From Candidatus Nanopelagicales bacterium (lineage in GTDB: Bacteria; Actinomycetota; Actinomycetes; S36-B12; CAIYMF01), in assembly GCA_017848795.1 (NCBI GenBank), contig JAFIHG010000035.1, positions 1-64,000 of the forward strand: a stretch of DNA of 64,000 bases, in the 5' to 3' direction. The notes below the pieces were generated by a model, which was not told the DNA's origin, made no database searches, and saw only the letters and a program-made list of their open reading frames with translations. Made by a program: the position numbers and the translations under genes. This document shows, piece by piece, positions 1 through 9,454 of this stretch (position 1 is the first letter of the stretch; every line of letters starts with the position of its first letter).

Positions 1-75
1 CAACCGTCCTGCTGCCGCAGGACAGCGGCGGAGGTCTCTCACCTCCACTCGATCAACAAGCGCCTCACGGCGCAC
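1..75 (-). mobile_element. Probable group II intron, 5' end only (continues beyond the window)
   Basis: Read on the minus strand from position 75, the DNA starts with GTGCG, the group II intron 5' consensus (GUGYG). Three short hairpins follow: GCGCC/GGCGC with a GTGA loop, GGAGGT/ACCTCC around GAGAG, and GTCCTGC/GCAGGAC with a GGCA loop. This order, including the GGTGAGAGACC-type stem, resembles domain I of bacterial group II introns. The boundary falls exactly where the DUF222/HNH reading stops looking like its family, directly after the residues CRFPG and at a codon boundary. The intron lies in sense orientation, so splicing could restore the host gene. The maturase, domains V and VI and the 3' exon lie outside the window, so the call rests on the 5' end only. 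Confidence 0.65.
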
Positions 76-1350
76 GCCCGGGAACCTACAGTGCCGGTCT
101 CGGAGGGTGAGCATCCGCCACACCCGTGGGGTGACGTGCCGGTGCTCCCGGCCCAGCCAGAGCACCTCCCGCGAGGCCCCGCGCAGCCTGGCCGCGAGCG
201 TCGAGAGCAGGTCCCCGTCAGCGGGCATCACACCCGCGCCACGGCCGGCGGCCTCGTGTTGGGTGTCCAGGGCGCGGGTGATCGCCAGAGTGATGTCGGC
301 ATCACACCCCAGGCGGGCGAGCGTGGCGACCGGCACCAGCGCTGGTTCGGTGCCTGGGACGTCGAGGGTGCCGGTGCCGCGGCCGGCGAGCAGATCGGCC
401 AGCTCCACGGTGAGCACCAGATGGGGGCGTATCCCGTGGCTGGTGCCGGCGTTGCCGTCGTCGAGGAACTGGCGGGCCAGCTCCACCAACGCCAACGCCC
501 GCAAATGGTCGGCCTTGCCCCGCTGCACCCCACCGGTCCCACCGTTCTTCGCGGCTTCGATCGCGGCGTCGGTGGCCTCCTGGTCGATCTCACCCGTGAC
601 CGGGTCCAGGACCGGCTGCGGACCGAGGACACCCTCCCGGTACCAGCGGTCCACGATCCGATCCAACGCAGTACTCAAGAGGGCCTCGGACTCGGCCGAC
701 AGCATCCCGCGCACGTCGGTCTCATTCCCGACGCGGGTCAGGCGCAGGTGCTGGGCGTGGTAGGCCTCCTGCTCATCGGCGCTGGCCCCGTCGGGGAACA
801 CCGTTGCCAGGATCCGCTGGGCCGCGGCGCGGACGTGGTCGGCGTTCTCACTCTGCGCGATGTCGAGCAGCACCTGCTGGCACTCCCCGAACACCAACGC
901 CGTCAGTTCGGGGTCGGTGCGGGTCTTCTTCTCACACGCCACCAGCCCCAAGCTGAGCTCCCGCACCCCCGCCCCCACCACCCGACCCGCGAGCCACGCC
1001 GACCGGGTCGCCGCGAACTCGGGCCGCTGCAGATCCCGGGACCGGGCCAGCAGGCGAGCGGCGTCCCGGTCCCCGCACCGGGTCGTCTGCTTCAACCAGG
1101 CTTTGGTGGACACGAACCCGCGCCCGCGCAGCACGCCACAGTCGTGCGTACGACCCAACGCCGCCGTCGCGGCAGCGGTCGCGGCATCCGCGGCCGCGAG
1201 CAGGCCTGCGGTCAGTTCCGGCAGCGCCTCGTCCGCGGTATCGATCAACACGCCAGCAGCAACCGCTTCGTTCACCAGAGCAAGATCCGCCCGCGCCCGA
1301 TCCAGCGCGGCATGAACCTCCCGCGGCCCGACTGCCGGCGTCTGCAACAT
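76..1350 (-). CDS. DUF222/HNH endonuclease-family protein, 5' exon, interrupted at the HNH motif
   Basis: The 425 codons read MLQTPAVGPREV... through the alpha-helical DUF222 region (for example LARQFLDDGNAGTSHGIRPHLVLTVEL) and reach RDRHCRFPG, the usual start of the C-terminal HNH zinc-binding motif. In the family a second Cys and then HH residues follow. Here the frame runs on without a stop to the window edge, but its residues (VRREALVDRVEV...) have no family resemblance, and the DNA has the look of a group II intron. The family corresponds to the 13E12-type repeats that are multicopy in actinobacteria; its function is uncertain. The start is the first plausible ATG. It has no Shine-Dalgarno sequence, but TACAGT lies 7 nt upstream, so the mRNA may be leaderless. 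The 266 bp between this gene and glgC hold only an 11-bp direct repeat (CTCCGACAAGA at 1387 and 1405). Confidence 0.75.
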
Positions 1351-1616
1351 ACGAACAACTGTAGGAGGGGGGGGTCCGACAGTCCCCTCCGACAAGACCT
1401 GCCTCTCCGACAAGATCGAAGAGCACCTGTCGCACAGCATCCGCATCGTCCTGCACGCCGGCGCCGACAGGCCCACAGGTCAGCAGAGGACTCGGGGAAC
1501 GTTTTCGCCCGGGACCCACCTCACGTCAGGAGAGCCAGATACCGTGACCGGCAGCGTGTCGTTGCTGGCGAAGGGGATTCCAGTTCGCGCCGGGCTGTTG
1601 ACTCGCGAGGGCCGGT

Positions 1617-2834
1617 TCAGGGCTCGACCTTCTGGCCCTTGCCCAGCACGACCACGCCGCCGTCGCTCACCGTGTAGCGGTCACGGTCCAGGTGCAGGTT
1701 GACACCGACCTGGGCCCCGTCCGGGACGACGACGTTCTTGTCCAGGATGGCGTTGCGCACGACCGCCCCCCGGCCCACCCGCACCCCGGGCATGAGCACC
1801 GACCCCTCGACGTACGCACCGTCGAGGACGGTCACGTCCGCGGACACCACGCTCGAGCGCACGTGGCCGCCGGCGATGATCGAGCCGCTCCCGACCATCG
1901 ACTCGTGCGCGTTACCGCCCTCGACGAACTTGGCCGGGGGCAGCGGCGGCAGGTGGGTCAGGATCGGCCATCTGCGGTTGTAGAGGTTGAAGATCGGGTG
2001 GACGCTGACCAGGTCCATGTGCGAGTCGTGGTACGCGTCGATCGTCCCGACGTCGCGCCAGTAGCCGCGGTCGCGTTCCGTCGCGCCCGGCACCTCGTTC
2101 TCGTCGAAGTTGTAGACCCCGGCAAGGCCCTGCGCGGTCAACATCGGCAGGATGCTCCCGCCCATGTCGTGGACCGACCCCTCGTCGCCCGCGTCGATCC
2201 GCAGCGCCTCGACCAGCGCCTCGGTGGTGAAGACGTAGTTGCCCATCGAGGCGTAGCAGTTGTCCTCGTCGCCGGGGATCCCCGGCGGGTCGTCCGGTTT
2301 CTCCAGGAACCCCGCGATGGTGCGCCCGTCCGGGGCGGTCTCGATGATGCCGAACTGGTCGCCCTGCTCGCGTGGCACCCGGATACCTGCGACGGTGACC
2401 CCGGCGCCGCTGTCGATGTGCTGCTCCACCATCTGCCGGGGGTCCATCCGGTAGACGTGGTCGGCACCGAAAACGACGACGTACGCAGGAGATTCGTCGT
2501 ACACCAGGTTCAGGCTCTGGTAGATGGCGTCCGCACTGCCGGTGAACCACCGCGGTCCCAGCCGCTGCTGTGCGGGCACCGGTGTGATGTAGTCGCCGAG
2601 CATCGTCGACATCCGCCAGGTGGTCGTGATGTGGCGGTCGAGCGAATGGGACTTGTACTGCGTCAGCACGCAGATCCGCAGGTAGCCGGCGTTCACCAGG
2701 TTCGACAGTGCGAAGTCGATGAGGCGGTACGCGCCGCCGAACGGGACGGCCGGTTTGGCCCGATCCGTGGTGAGGGGCATGAGGCGCTTGCCCTCGCCGC
2801 CGGCGAGGACGATCCCGAGCACCTCCCTGCCCAC
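1617..2834 (-). CDS. glgC: Glucose-1-phosphate adenylyltransferase (ADP-glucose pyrophosphorylase)
   Basis: GlgC makes ADP-glucose from glucose-1-phosphate and ATP, the donor for glycogen or maltose-1-phosphate-based glucan synthesis in the cytoplasm. At 405 aa it is full length. The nucleotide-binding N-terminus reads [20 protein letters not shown] (about residues 10-29), followed by the [10 protein letters not shown] catalytic loop near residue 125 and FLEKP near 175. The last ~110 residues form left-handed beta-helix repeats ([20 protein letters not shown]). It lies head-to-head with the glucan synthase gene, with only 35 bp between the starts. This is the arrangement known from mycobacteria, and it implies a shared control region. 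Confidence 0.95.
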   Translation of the reverse strand: MGREVLGIVLAGGEGKRLMPLTTDRAKPAVPFGGAYRLIDFALSNLVNAGYLRICVLTQYKSHSLDRHITTTWRMSTMLGDYITPVPAQQRLGPRWFTGSADAIYQSLNLVYDESPAYVVVFGADHVYRMDPRQMVEQHIDSGAGVTVAGIRVPREQGDQFGIIETAPDGRTIAGFLEKPDDPPGIPGDEDNCYASMGNYVFTTEALVEALRIDAGDEGSVHDMGGSILPMLTAQGLAGVYNFDENEVPGATERDRGYWRDVGTIDAYHDSHMDLVSVHPIFNLYNRRWPILTHLPPLPPAKFVEGGNAHESMVGSGSIIAGGHVRSSVVSADVTVLDGAYVEGSVLMPGVRVGRGAVVRNAILDKNVVVPDGAQVGVNLHLDRDRYTVSDGGVVVLGKGQKVEP

Positions 2835-2869
2835 GCGACAAGGGTATCCGCGGTCGTACGCTGACGTCC

Positions 2870-4039
2870 GTGCTACGGGTCGGAATGCTCACCAAGGAGT
2901 GGCCGCCCGAGGTCTACGGCGGTGCCGGCGTCCACGTGACCGAGCTGGTCCGGGCACTGCGACCGCTCGCGGACGTGCGCGTGCACTGCTTCGGGGCGCC
3001 CCGCGAGGACGCCTGCGCGCACCCGGTGCCGGCCGGCTTCCGGGACGCGAACCCGGCCCTGCAGACGCTCGCCGTCGACCTGGAGATGGCGCGTGAGCTC
3101 GCCGAGCTCGACGTGCTGCACTCCCACACCTGGTACGCGAACCTGGCCGGGCAGGTCGGGGGACTGCTCCACGGGCTGCCGCACGTGCTGACGGCGCACT
3201 CGCTCGAGGCGCGCCGGCCGTGGAAGGCCGAGCAGCTCGGTGGCGGCTACCGGCTCTCGTCCTGGGCGGAGCGCGTCGCGTACGCCGACGCCGCCGCGGT
3301 GATCGCGGTGTCCGACCGGATGCGCGTCGAGATCCTCGAGACCTTCCCGCTGCTGGACCCGGACCGCGTCCACGTGGTGCGCAACGGCATCGACACCGAG
3401 CAGTTCCGGCCCGACCCGGCCACCGACCGGGTCGAGGCGTACGGGATCGACCCGGCGCGGCCGTACCTGCTCTTCGTCGGGCGCATCACCCGCCAGAAAG
3501 GGCTGGCGCACCTGCTGCGCGCAGCCGACCGGTTCGAGCCCGGCCTGCAGCTGGTGCTGTGCGCCGGCGCCCCGGACACCCCGGAGATCGGGGCGGAGAC
3601 CGCCCGGCTGGTCGCGGATCTCGAGCGAAGCCGCGGCGGCGTGCACTGGATCCGTGAGCATCTGGACCCGGCGGCCCTGCGCCAGCTGCTCACCGGCGCG
3701 CTGGCGTTCCTCTGCCCGTCGGTGTACGAACCGCTCGGCATCGTCAACCTCGAGGCGATGGCGTGCGAGACGGCGGTCGTCGCGTCGGCGGTCGGCGGGA
3801 TCCCCGAGGTCGTCGAGGACGGACGCACCGGGCTGCTCGTGCCGTACGACGAGCGCGAGCCGCGTGCGTTCGAACACGCGTTCGCCGACGCCGTGAACCG
3901 GCTCGCGCTCGACCCGCGTACCGCGGTCACGATGGGTGCGCGGGGGCGGGCTCGCGCGGTCGAGCTGTTCGGTTGGGACCTCGTCGCGGCGCGCACCCTC
4001 GAGGTGTACCGCGCGGCGATCGAGGTCTGCGCCAGGTGA
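2870..4039 (+). CDS. glgA: GT4-family glycogen synthase / maltose-1-phosphate synthase
   Basis: This is a 389-aa retaining glycosyltransferase using ADP-glucose (UDP-glucose less likely), of the short GT4 actinobacterial type rather than the ~480-aa GT5 GlgA. The N-terminus [20 protein letters not shown] is typical of the Corynebacterium GlgA / mycobacterial GlgM group. The C-terminal Rossmann domain carries the EPLGIVNLE (E-x7-E) motif and [17 protein letters not shown]. Sequence cannot decide whether the acceptor is a glucan or phosphate-activated glucose (GlgM activity). The start is GTG at 2870; TACGCT just upstream could be a -10 for a leaderless transcript. The end overlaps the next gene by 4 bp (GTGA). 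Confidence 0.9.
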   Translation: MLRVGMLTKEWPPEVYGGAGVHVTELVRALRPLADVRVHCFGAPREDACAHPVPAGFRDANPALQTLAVDLEMARELAELDVLHSHTWYANLAGQVGGLLHGLPHVLTAHSLEARRPWKAEQLGGGYRLSSWAERVAYADAAAVIAVSDRMRVEILETFPLLDPDRVHVVRNGIDTEQFRPDPATDRVEAYGIDPARPYLLFVGRITRQKGLAHLLRAADRFEPGLQLVLCAGAPDTPEIGAETARLVADLERSRGGVHWIREHLDPAALRQLLTGALAFLCPSVYEPLGIVNLEAMACETAVVASAVGGIPEVVEDGRTGLLVPYDEREPRAFEHAFADAVNRLALDPRTAVTMGARGRARAVELFGWDLVAARTLEVYRAAIEVCAR

Positions 4040-5031
4040 GCCCGGACGACGGGCCGACGCCGCCGTCCGGGTCGAGCAGCGAGGCCGGCGCGAGCGGCGC
4101 CATGAGCATCGTGTCCTCGCCGCCGCGGCACCGCGCGGCCGCCGTCGGCTACCTGCTCTACCTGCCGGCCGCGCTGATGTTCGCGCTCAACGGCACGGTG
4201 TCCAAGCAGCTGCTGGTCGGCGGGGTCGAGTCGACCCGGCTCTCGCAGCTGCGGGTCACCGCTGCCTTTCTCGTGCTGCTGGTGTTCGTGACCCTCACCC
4301 GCCCGGCCGCGCTGCGAGTGAAGCGCCGGGAGTGGCCGACCCTGCTGCTGTACGGCTTGGCCGGGATCGCCATGACGCAGTGGCTGTACTTCGTAGCGAT
4401 CGAGCGGCTACCGGTGGGCATCGCGCTGCTGATCGAGTTCACCGCGCCCGTGATGGTCGCGCTGTGGGTGCGTTTCGCGTGGCACCATCCGGTACGCGAC
4501 GCCGTCTGGGGTGCCCTTGCCCTTTCTCTCGTGGGGCTGGCGATGGTCGGCCAGGTCTGGGAGGGGTTCGCACTCGATGCGATCGGCGTCGCGGCGGCGT
4601 TCGGCGCCGGGGCGGCGCTCGCCATCTACTACCTGTCCGGCGAACGCGGCGTCCGTACGCGCGACCCGGTGTCGCTCACCATGTGGGGGTTCGCCGCCGC
4701 CTCCGCGATGTGGGCGGTGGCAGCGCCGTGGTGGTCGTTCCCCTGGGATGCGGTGACCGCGGTGCGCGGCGAGATCGGACCGCTGACGGCGATACCCGGA
4801 TGGTGGCTGGTCGCCTACATGGTGCTGCTCGGCACGGTGGTGCCGTTCGCGCTCATCCTGTTCTCGCTGCGACACCTTTCCGCCTCGCAGGCGTCGGTCG
4901 TCGGCCTGGCCGAGCCGCTGCTCGCCACGGTGATCGCGTGGGTCGTTCTCGGCGAGGCGCTCACCCCGGTGCAGATCCTCGGCGGCGGCATCGTCCTGGC
5001 CGCCGTCCTGATCGCCGAGAACTCCCGCTGA
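4036..5031 (+). CDS. EamA-family (DMT) metabolite exporter
   Basis: This is an integral membrane protein with about ten hydrophobic segments in two EamA repeats, for example YLLYLPAALMFALNGTVSK in the first half and LSASQASVVGLAEPLLATVIAWVVLGEALTP in the second. The GLAEPLLATVIAWVVLGE signature is typical of EamA exporters of amino acids or small metabolites such as RhtA; the substrate is unknown. The GTG at 4036 overlaps the glgA stop and suggests translational coupling. ATG 4102 is an alternative start that removes a 22-residue hydrophilic tail. It converges on the CoA-transferase gene with only 4 bp between the stops. Confidence 0.85.
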   Translation: MSPDDGPTPPSGSSSEAGASGAMSIVSSPPRHRAAAVGYLLYLPAALMFALNGTVSKQLLVGGVESTRLSQLRVTAAFLVLLVFVTLTRPAALRVKRREWPTLLLYGLAGIAMTQWLYFVAIERLPVGIALLIEFTAPVMVALWVRFAWHHPVRDAVWGALALSLVGLAMVGQVWEGFALDAIGVAAAFGAGAALAIYYLSGERGVRTRDPVSLTMWGFAAASAMWAVAAPWWSFPWDAVTAVRGEIGPLTAIPGWWLVAYMVLLGTVVPFALILFSLRHLSASQASVVGLAEPLLATVIAWVVLGEALTPVQILGGGIVLAAVLIAENSR

Positions 5032-5035
5032 ACGC

Positions 5036-5860
5036 TCAGCGGAGCGCGACCAGCGGGACATCGTCGCTGCTCGCCCACCCGGTCCAGTGCTCGGTCGGGT
5101 GGGCGGCGAACGCCGCATCCCAGCCGTCGGGGGGGCCGAGCCGATCGACGACCCGTTGGTAGAACTGCGGCTCCAGCGCCGCGAGCGCGACGTGCCCGTC
5201 GGCGGTGCGGTACGTGCGGTAGTGCGGGAGCGCTCCGGACAGCGGCCCGCCGGGAGCTGTGAGCCCGTACCGCAGCGGCGACGCGAGCGACTGCGCCGCG
5301 TCGGCGAGCGACACCTCCCGGTACGTCCCGTGCCCCGCGCGCGCCTCGACGACGGCCACGATGCCCATGGTCGCGGCCTGCTCCGCGCCGAGCAGGTCGA
5401 CGAACAGCGAGCGTGGCATCGCGTCGTCGGCGAGCAGCCCGGCCGCGGCCTGGTAGGTGAGGTCGTGCCCGGCCTGCTCCGCGTCGGGGCCGCTGCCCCC
5501 GGTGATCGCGACCTGGGCGAGCCGCGGGAAGTCGCGGTGCAGCCGCTTCCAGGAGAGCCCGAGCCGGGCCAGCGCGGACGGGCGGCTCGCGGTGAGCAGG
5601 ACCTCCGCGTCGCCGAGCAGCCCGTCCAACTCGCGGCGCGCTACAGGGTCCTTCAGGTCCAGGGTGCGTACGGCCTGGCCCTCGACGAGCTCGCGGTACC
5701 AGTCGGGGGCGACCTCGGCCAGCGGGTCGCCGGACGGCGGCTCGACCTTCGTCACCCGGGCACCCAGGTCCGCCAGCCGCCGCGCGGCCAGCGGCCCGGG
5801 CAGGTTGATCGCGAGACTCACGACGCGGGCGCCGGCCAGCGGGGCGGTCACCGCCGTCAC
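5036..5860 (-). CDS. Type III (CaiB/BaiF) CoA-transferase family protein, short form
   Basis: Family III CoA-transferases move CoA between acyl groups, and some members are alpha-methylacyl-CoA racemases. The N-terminus PGPLAARRLADLGARVTKVEPPSGDP is the characteristic family start. The segment SLFVDLLGAEQAATMGIVAVVEARAGHGTYREVSLADAA covers the domain crossing, but the usual catalytic Asp was not assigned with certainty. At 274 aa it is clearly shorter than the usual 350-400 aa, with the C-terminal part reduced, so activity is uncertain. Its ATG overlaps the stop of the preceding ATPase gene (5857-5860). This makes it the last gene of the six-gene ABC transporter operon and suggests it acts on the imported compound or its CoA ester. 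Confidence 0.8.
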   Translation of the reverse strand: MTAVTAPLAGARVVSLAINLPGPLAARRLADLGARVTKVEPPSGDPLAEVAPDWYRELVEGQAVRTLDLKDPVARRELDGLLGDAEVLLTASRPSALARLGLSWKRLHRDFPRLAQVAITGGSGPDAEQAGHDLTYQAAAGLLADDAMPRSLFVDLLGAEQAATMGIVAVVEARAGHGTYREVSLADAAQSLASPLRYGLTAPGGPLSGALPHYRTYRTADGHVALAALEPQFYQRVVDRLGPPDGWDAAFAAHPTEHWTGWASSDDVPLVALR

Positions 5861-6633
5861 GGCATTCCCACCGGGTCCAGCCGGGGCACCGCCGCCAGCA
5901 GGGCGCGGGTGTACTCGTGCACGGGCGCCTCGAACAACCGGCCCACGGGCGCGTGCTCCACGATCCGTCCGCCCGACATCACCGCGACATCGTCGCTCAC
6001 CGCGCGTACGACGCCGAGGTCGTGGGAGATGAACAGCAACGTGAGGCCCAGCTCGGCGCGCAGCCGGGCGAGCAGGCGCAGCACCGTCGCCTGAACCGAG
6101 ACGTCGAGGGCGCTGACCGCCTCGTCGGCGAGCAGCACCTCCGGCTCGACGGCGAGGGCCCGGGCGATCCCGATCCGCTGTCGCTGGCCACCGGAGAGCG
6201 CCGCCGGGTAGCGATCGAGCACGTCCGCCGGCAGCTCGACCAGCTCGAGCAGCTCGGCGGCGCGGTCCCGGGCGGCCGCCCCGGTACGCAGCCCGTGCAC
6301 CCGCAGCAGCTCGGTCAGGATGCCTCCGACCGTGCGGCGCGGGTTCAGCGAGGAGCTCGGGTCCTGGAAGACCATCTGGATGCGGCGAGCGGTCACCGGG
6401 TCACGGCGGACGGGCAGCGGCGTGCCCGCCAGCAGCACCTGCCCGGCGGTGGGAGCCAGCAGCCCGCAGATCACCTTGGCCAAAGTGGACTTTCCGCAGC
6501 CGGTCTCCCCGACCAGCCCGAGCGACCGACCGCGGGCGACCGTCAGGTCCACCCCGTCCAGGACCGTGACCTGCGACCGGCGCGGTCCCGGGTAGCGCAC
6601 TCGCAGGTCCCGCACCTCGAGGTAGGCGCTCAT
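5857..6633 (-). CDS. Peptide/nickel-type ABC transporter ATP-binding protein (DppF/OppF-like)
   Basis: This 258-aa ATPase has Walker A GETGCGKST (about residue 40), a Q-loop in MVFQDPSSSLNPR, signature LSGGQRQRIGIARAL, Walker B VLLADEAVSALD and the switch SHDLGVV. The FQDPSSSLNPR sequence is typical of Dpp/Opp ATPases. It pairs with the neighbouring 334-aa ATPase to energise the two permeases encoded upstream. The start is the ATG at 6633, which overlaps the preceding stop by 4 bp (ATGA). Longer in-frame openings upstream only read through the previous gene. Confidence 0.9.
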   Translation of the reverse strand: MSAYLEVRDLRVRYPGPRRSQVTVLDGVDLTVARGRSLGLVGETGCGKSTLAKVICGLLAPTAGQVLLAGTPLPVRRDPVTARRIQMVFQDPSSSLNPRRTVGGILTELLRVHGLRTGAAARDRAAELLELVELPADVLDRYPAALSGGQRQRIGIARALAVEPEVLLADEAVSALDVSVQATVLRLLARLRAELGLTLLFISHDLGVVRAVSDDVAVMSGGRIVEHAPVGRLFEAPVHEYTRALLAAVPRLDPVGMP

Positions 6634-7634
6634 CCTCGTACCACCCCCGCCGCAGGCGTCTCGGACCCTTCGCTGACCCGGATGCAGGCAACCGAGCGGG
6701 TCGGATCCATCGTCACCAGCGCCGGCTCCGTGAGCCGGCAGCGTTCGTCGGCCAGCGCGCACCGCGGCGCGAAGCGGCAGCCCGTACCGCGGGCGGCGGG
6801 TGCGGGCTGGCTGCCCGGGATGCCGTGGGGCAACCGCCCGTCGCCGAACGCGTCGGGTACGGCGTCGCGCAGGGCGACGGTGTAGGGGTGCCGGGGGTCG
6901 TGCAGTACGGCAGCGGTCGTGCCCTGCTCGACGACGCGGCCGGCGTACATCACGGCGACCCGCCCCGCCAGCCGGGAGACGACCCCGAGGTCGTGCGTCA
7001 CGAAGAGCATCGCGAGGCCGCGCTCCCGGCGCAGCCGGTCGAGCAGGCCGAGCACCTGGGCCTGCACCGTGACATCCAGCGCGGTCGTGGGTTCGTCGCA
7101 GAGCAGCAGGCGGGGGTTGCCGGCGAGCGCGGCCGCGATCGCCACCCGCTGGCGCAGCCCGCCGGAGAGCTGGTGGGGAAAGGCCTTGGCGCGGCGGGCC
7201 GGCTCCGAGATCCCCACTTCCTCGAGCAACTCGACCGCCCGGGTCCGGGCATCCTTGCGGCGCAGCCGCCCGCCAGAACCGACCACCAGCACGTCGGCGA
7301 CGCTGTCACCGGCCCGCCGGGTCGGGTTCAAGGCGGTCATCGGCTCCTGGAACACCATCGCGACTCCCCGACCGCGCACCTGCTCGGGGCGGTACGCCAC
7401 CGGTTCCGCCCCGGGGGTCGAGGCGAAACGCAGCTCGCCGCCGCTCCGGCGCACGTTCCGGGGCAGCAACCCGATCACGGCGCGCAGGGTGAGGCTCTTG
7501 CCCGAGCCGGACTCGCCGACCAGCCCCAGGCACTCCCCCGCGGCAACGTCGAGGCTGACGCCATCGACCGCGGGCGCACCGGCGGCGTCCACCCGCAGGT
7601 CGCGGACCGCGAGTACCGCGCACCCTGGGCTCAT
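6630..7634 (-). CDS. Peptide/nickel-type ABC transporter ATP-binding protein (DppD/OppD-like)
   Basis: This 334-aa ATPase has Walker A GESGSGKS, signature LSGGLRQRVAIAAAL, Walker B LLLCDEPTTALD and a C-terminal oligopeptide/dipeptide transporter domain ending with the Cys-rich CRFAPRCALADERC. The two cysteines plus a conserved-looking segment fit the C-terminal extension of the DppD group. The start at 7634 overlaps the stop of the permease gene (ATGA), so five of the six operon genes are joined by 4-bp overlaps. Confidence 0.9.
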   Translation of the reverse strand: MSPGCAVLAVRDLRVDAAGAPAVDGVSLDVAAGECLGLVGESGSGKSLTLRAVIGLLPRNVRRSGGELRFASTPGAEPVAYRPEQVRGRGVAMVFQEPMTALNPTRRAGDSVADVLVVGSGGRLRRKDARTRAVELLEEVGISEPARRAKAFPHQLSGGLRQRVAIAAALAGNPRLLLCDEPTTALDVTVQAQVLGLLDRLRRERGLAMLFVTHDLGVVSRLAGRVAVMYAGRVVEQGTTAAVLHDPRHPYTVALRDAVPDAFGDGRLPHGIPGSQPAPAARGTGCRFAPRCALADERCRLTEPALVTMDPTRSVACIRVSEGSETPAAGVVRG

Positions 7635-8500
7635 CGTCGCTTCAGCCGATCGTCGAGGGCGTCGCCGATCAGAGCAAGCCCGATACCGAGCAGGGCGATC
7701 GCCAGTCCCGGGGTCACGATCAGCCACCACTGCTGCGCGAACCGGTCCCGGCTCTCCGCGATCATCGTGCCCCACTCCGGGATCGGGCTCGGGATGCCCA
7801 GCCCGAGGAACGACAAGGTCGCGAGGGCGAGGATCGCGAGACCGACGTCGAGGACCACGTAGACGATGGTCTGGTTCAGGACGTTGGGCAGCACGTGCCG
7901 GGTCAGCACGCGCCACCGCGAGAGGCCGGCGCCACGGGCGGCCTGGACGTACTCCAGGTCGCGCACCCGGATCACCTCGCCGCGCACCAGGCGCGCGTAG
8001 ACCACCCAGCCGACGACGGCGAAGACGACGATGACGGGGATCTCCCCGGGCCCGAACGGGCCCCAGCCGACGGAGCCGCCGATGGCCGCCAGCAGCGCGA
8101 GGAAGAACACCAGTACCGGGAACGACTGGACGAGCTCGATCACCCGGCTCACGACACCGTCGACGACGCCTCCGAAGAAGCCGGCGAAGGCACCCAGCGC
8201 GGTACCGATCAGCATGGGCAGCAGCGCGCACAGCACGCCCACCCGCAAGTCCACCCGGGCGGCGTATAGCAGGCGGGAGAACACGTCCCGGCCGAGCGCG
8301 TCGGTGCCGAGCAGGTGGCTGGCGCTCGGGTTCGCGAGCCGGTGCAGCAGATCCTGCGCCAACGGGTCGGCGGGAGCGATCACCGGTGCCAGCAGGGCGA
8401 CGAACACGAACAGCCCGACGATGCCCAGACCGACCGCCAGCTTGCCGGGCCGGCGTACGCGCGACGCCGCTGCCGGGCGCGCGACAACCGCCGCCGTCAC
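7631..8500 (-). CDS. ABC transporter permease, DppC/OppC-like
   Basis: This is a 289-aa inner-membrane permease. An N-terminal membrane segment (LAVGLGIVGLFVFVALLAPVI) is followed by HLLGTDALGRDVFSRLLYAARVDLRVG, a hallmark of DppC-type permeases. The EAA loop reads EYVQAARGAGLSRWRVLTRHVLPN, the coupling site to the ATPase. It forms the translocation pore with the DppB-like partner directly upstream. Confidence 0.92.
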   Translation of the reverse strand: MTAAVVARPAAASRVRRPGKLAVGLGIVGLFVFVALLAPVIAPADPLAQDLLHRLANPSASHLLGTDALGRDVFSRLLYAARVDLRVGVLCALLPMLIGTALGAFAGFFGGVVDGVVSRVIELVQSFPVLVFFLALLAAIGGSVGWGPFGPGEIPVIVVFAVVGWVVYARLVRGEVIRVRDLEYVQAARGAGLSRWRVLTRHVLPNVLNQTIVYVVLDVGLAILALATLSFLGLGIPSPIPEWGTMIAESRDRFAQQWWLIVTPGLAIALLGIGLALIGDALDDRLKRR

Positions 8501-9441
8501 TGGGGACGCACCCGTGGGTCGAGCGCGCCCTGCAGCACGTCGGCGACCAGGTTGACGGCCACGACCGCCACGGCGAACACCAGGGTGATGGCCTGGATGA
8601 CGAGCAGGTCCTTGCCGACGGCGGCGGTCACCAGCGTCGAGCCCAGGCCGTGTATGTCGAACGTCGCCTCGAGCACCACGACGCCGAACAGCAGGAACCC
8701 CGCCTGCACGGCCAGCAGGCTCACGGCGGGCGAGAGGGAGTTGCGCAGCACGTACCAGCGGAACAGTCGCGCGCCACTGATCCCACTGGCCCGGGCGGCG
8801 GCGACGTACTCGGAGTCGAGCACCTCCACCATGCTCGAACGCAGGCTGCGTGCGATGACCGGGGCCAGGGACAGCGACAGCGCGAAGGCGGGGAGCACCA
8901 CGGACCGCAGCCGGCTCGCCGGGTCCTCACCGAAGCCGGCCACCGGGAACCACCCGGTCGGTAGTGCCACGAACCGGATCAGCACCAGCCCCACCCAGAA
9001 GGTGGGCAGGTAGAGCACGACGATGCTCGCGGAGCGCAGCGCGTGGTCGAGCCAGCCGTCCCGGTGCGTCGCCGCGGTCCAGGCGAGCGGCACCGCGATG
9101 AGCGCGGTCAGCAGCACGCTGGCGGCCACCAGCCACAGCGTCGGTGCGAGGTGGGAGCCGATCACCTCGGCGACCGGCTGGCTGGTGCGCGCCGAGGTGC
9201 CGAGCTCACCGCGGACCAGGTTGCCGAGGAACGTGGCGTACTGCACCAGCACGCTGCGGTCGTAGCCGAGCTGGTGGCTCAGCGCCGCGACGGCCTCCTC
9301 GCTCGCCCGGGGACCGAGGATGATCCGCGCCGGATCGCCCGGGGTGACCTTGGTGATCAGGAAGACGAGCAGGGTCACGGCCAGCAGCAGCGGGGCGGTC
9401 TGCAGCAGCCGCCAGCCGACGTAACGGGCCCAGCCGGTCAC
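8497..9441 (-). CDS. ABC transporter permease, DppB/OppB-like
   Basis: This 314-aa permease has the classic N-terminus (GWRLLQTAPLLLAVTLLVFLITKVTPGDPA) of DppB-type proteins. Its EAA loop reads EYVAAARASGISGARLFRWYVLRNSLSPA. Five to six membrane segments are visible. Only 13 nt separate it from the solute-binding protein gene. Its last codons overlap the DppC-like gene by 4 bp. Confidence 0.92.
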   Translation of the reverse strand: MTGWARYVGWRLLQTAPLLLAVTLLVFLITKVTPGDPARIILGPRASEEAVAALSHQLGYDRSVLVQYATFLGNLVRGELGTSARTSQPVAEVIGSHLAPTLWLVAASVLLTALIAVPLAWTAATHRDGWLDHALRSASIVVLYLPTFWVGLVLIRFVALPTGWFPVAGFGEDPASRLRSVVLPAFALSLSLAPVIARSLRSSMVEVLDSEYVAAARASGISGARLFRWYVLRNSLSPAVSLLAVQAGFLLFGVVVLEATFDIHGLGSTLVTAAVGKDLLVIQAITLVFAVAVVAVNLVADVLQGALDPRVRPQ

Positions 9442-9454
9442 CGTCGCGCTCCGG

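Noticed and set aside
1387-1415. Direct repeat CTCCGACAAGA as a regulatory array
   Set aside because: Only two copies of 11 bp are present, with no link to a promoter, so chance or local duplication is sufficient.
91-1677. A 528-codon frame on the plus strand over the DUF222 gene
   Set aside because: It is antisense to a frame with clear DUF222 residues, has no recognisable motif and lacks a ribosome-binding site.
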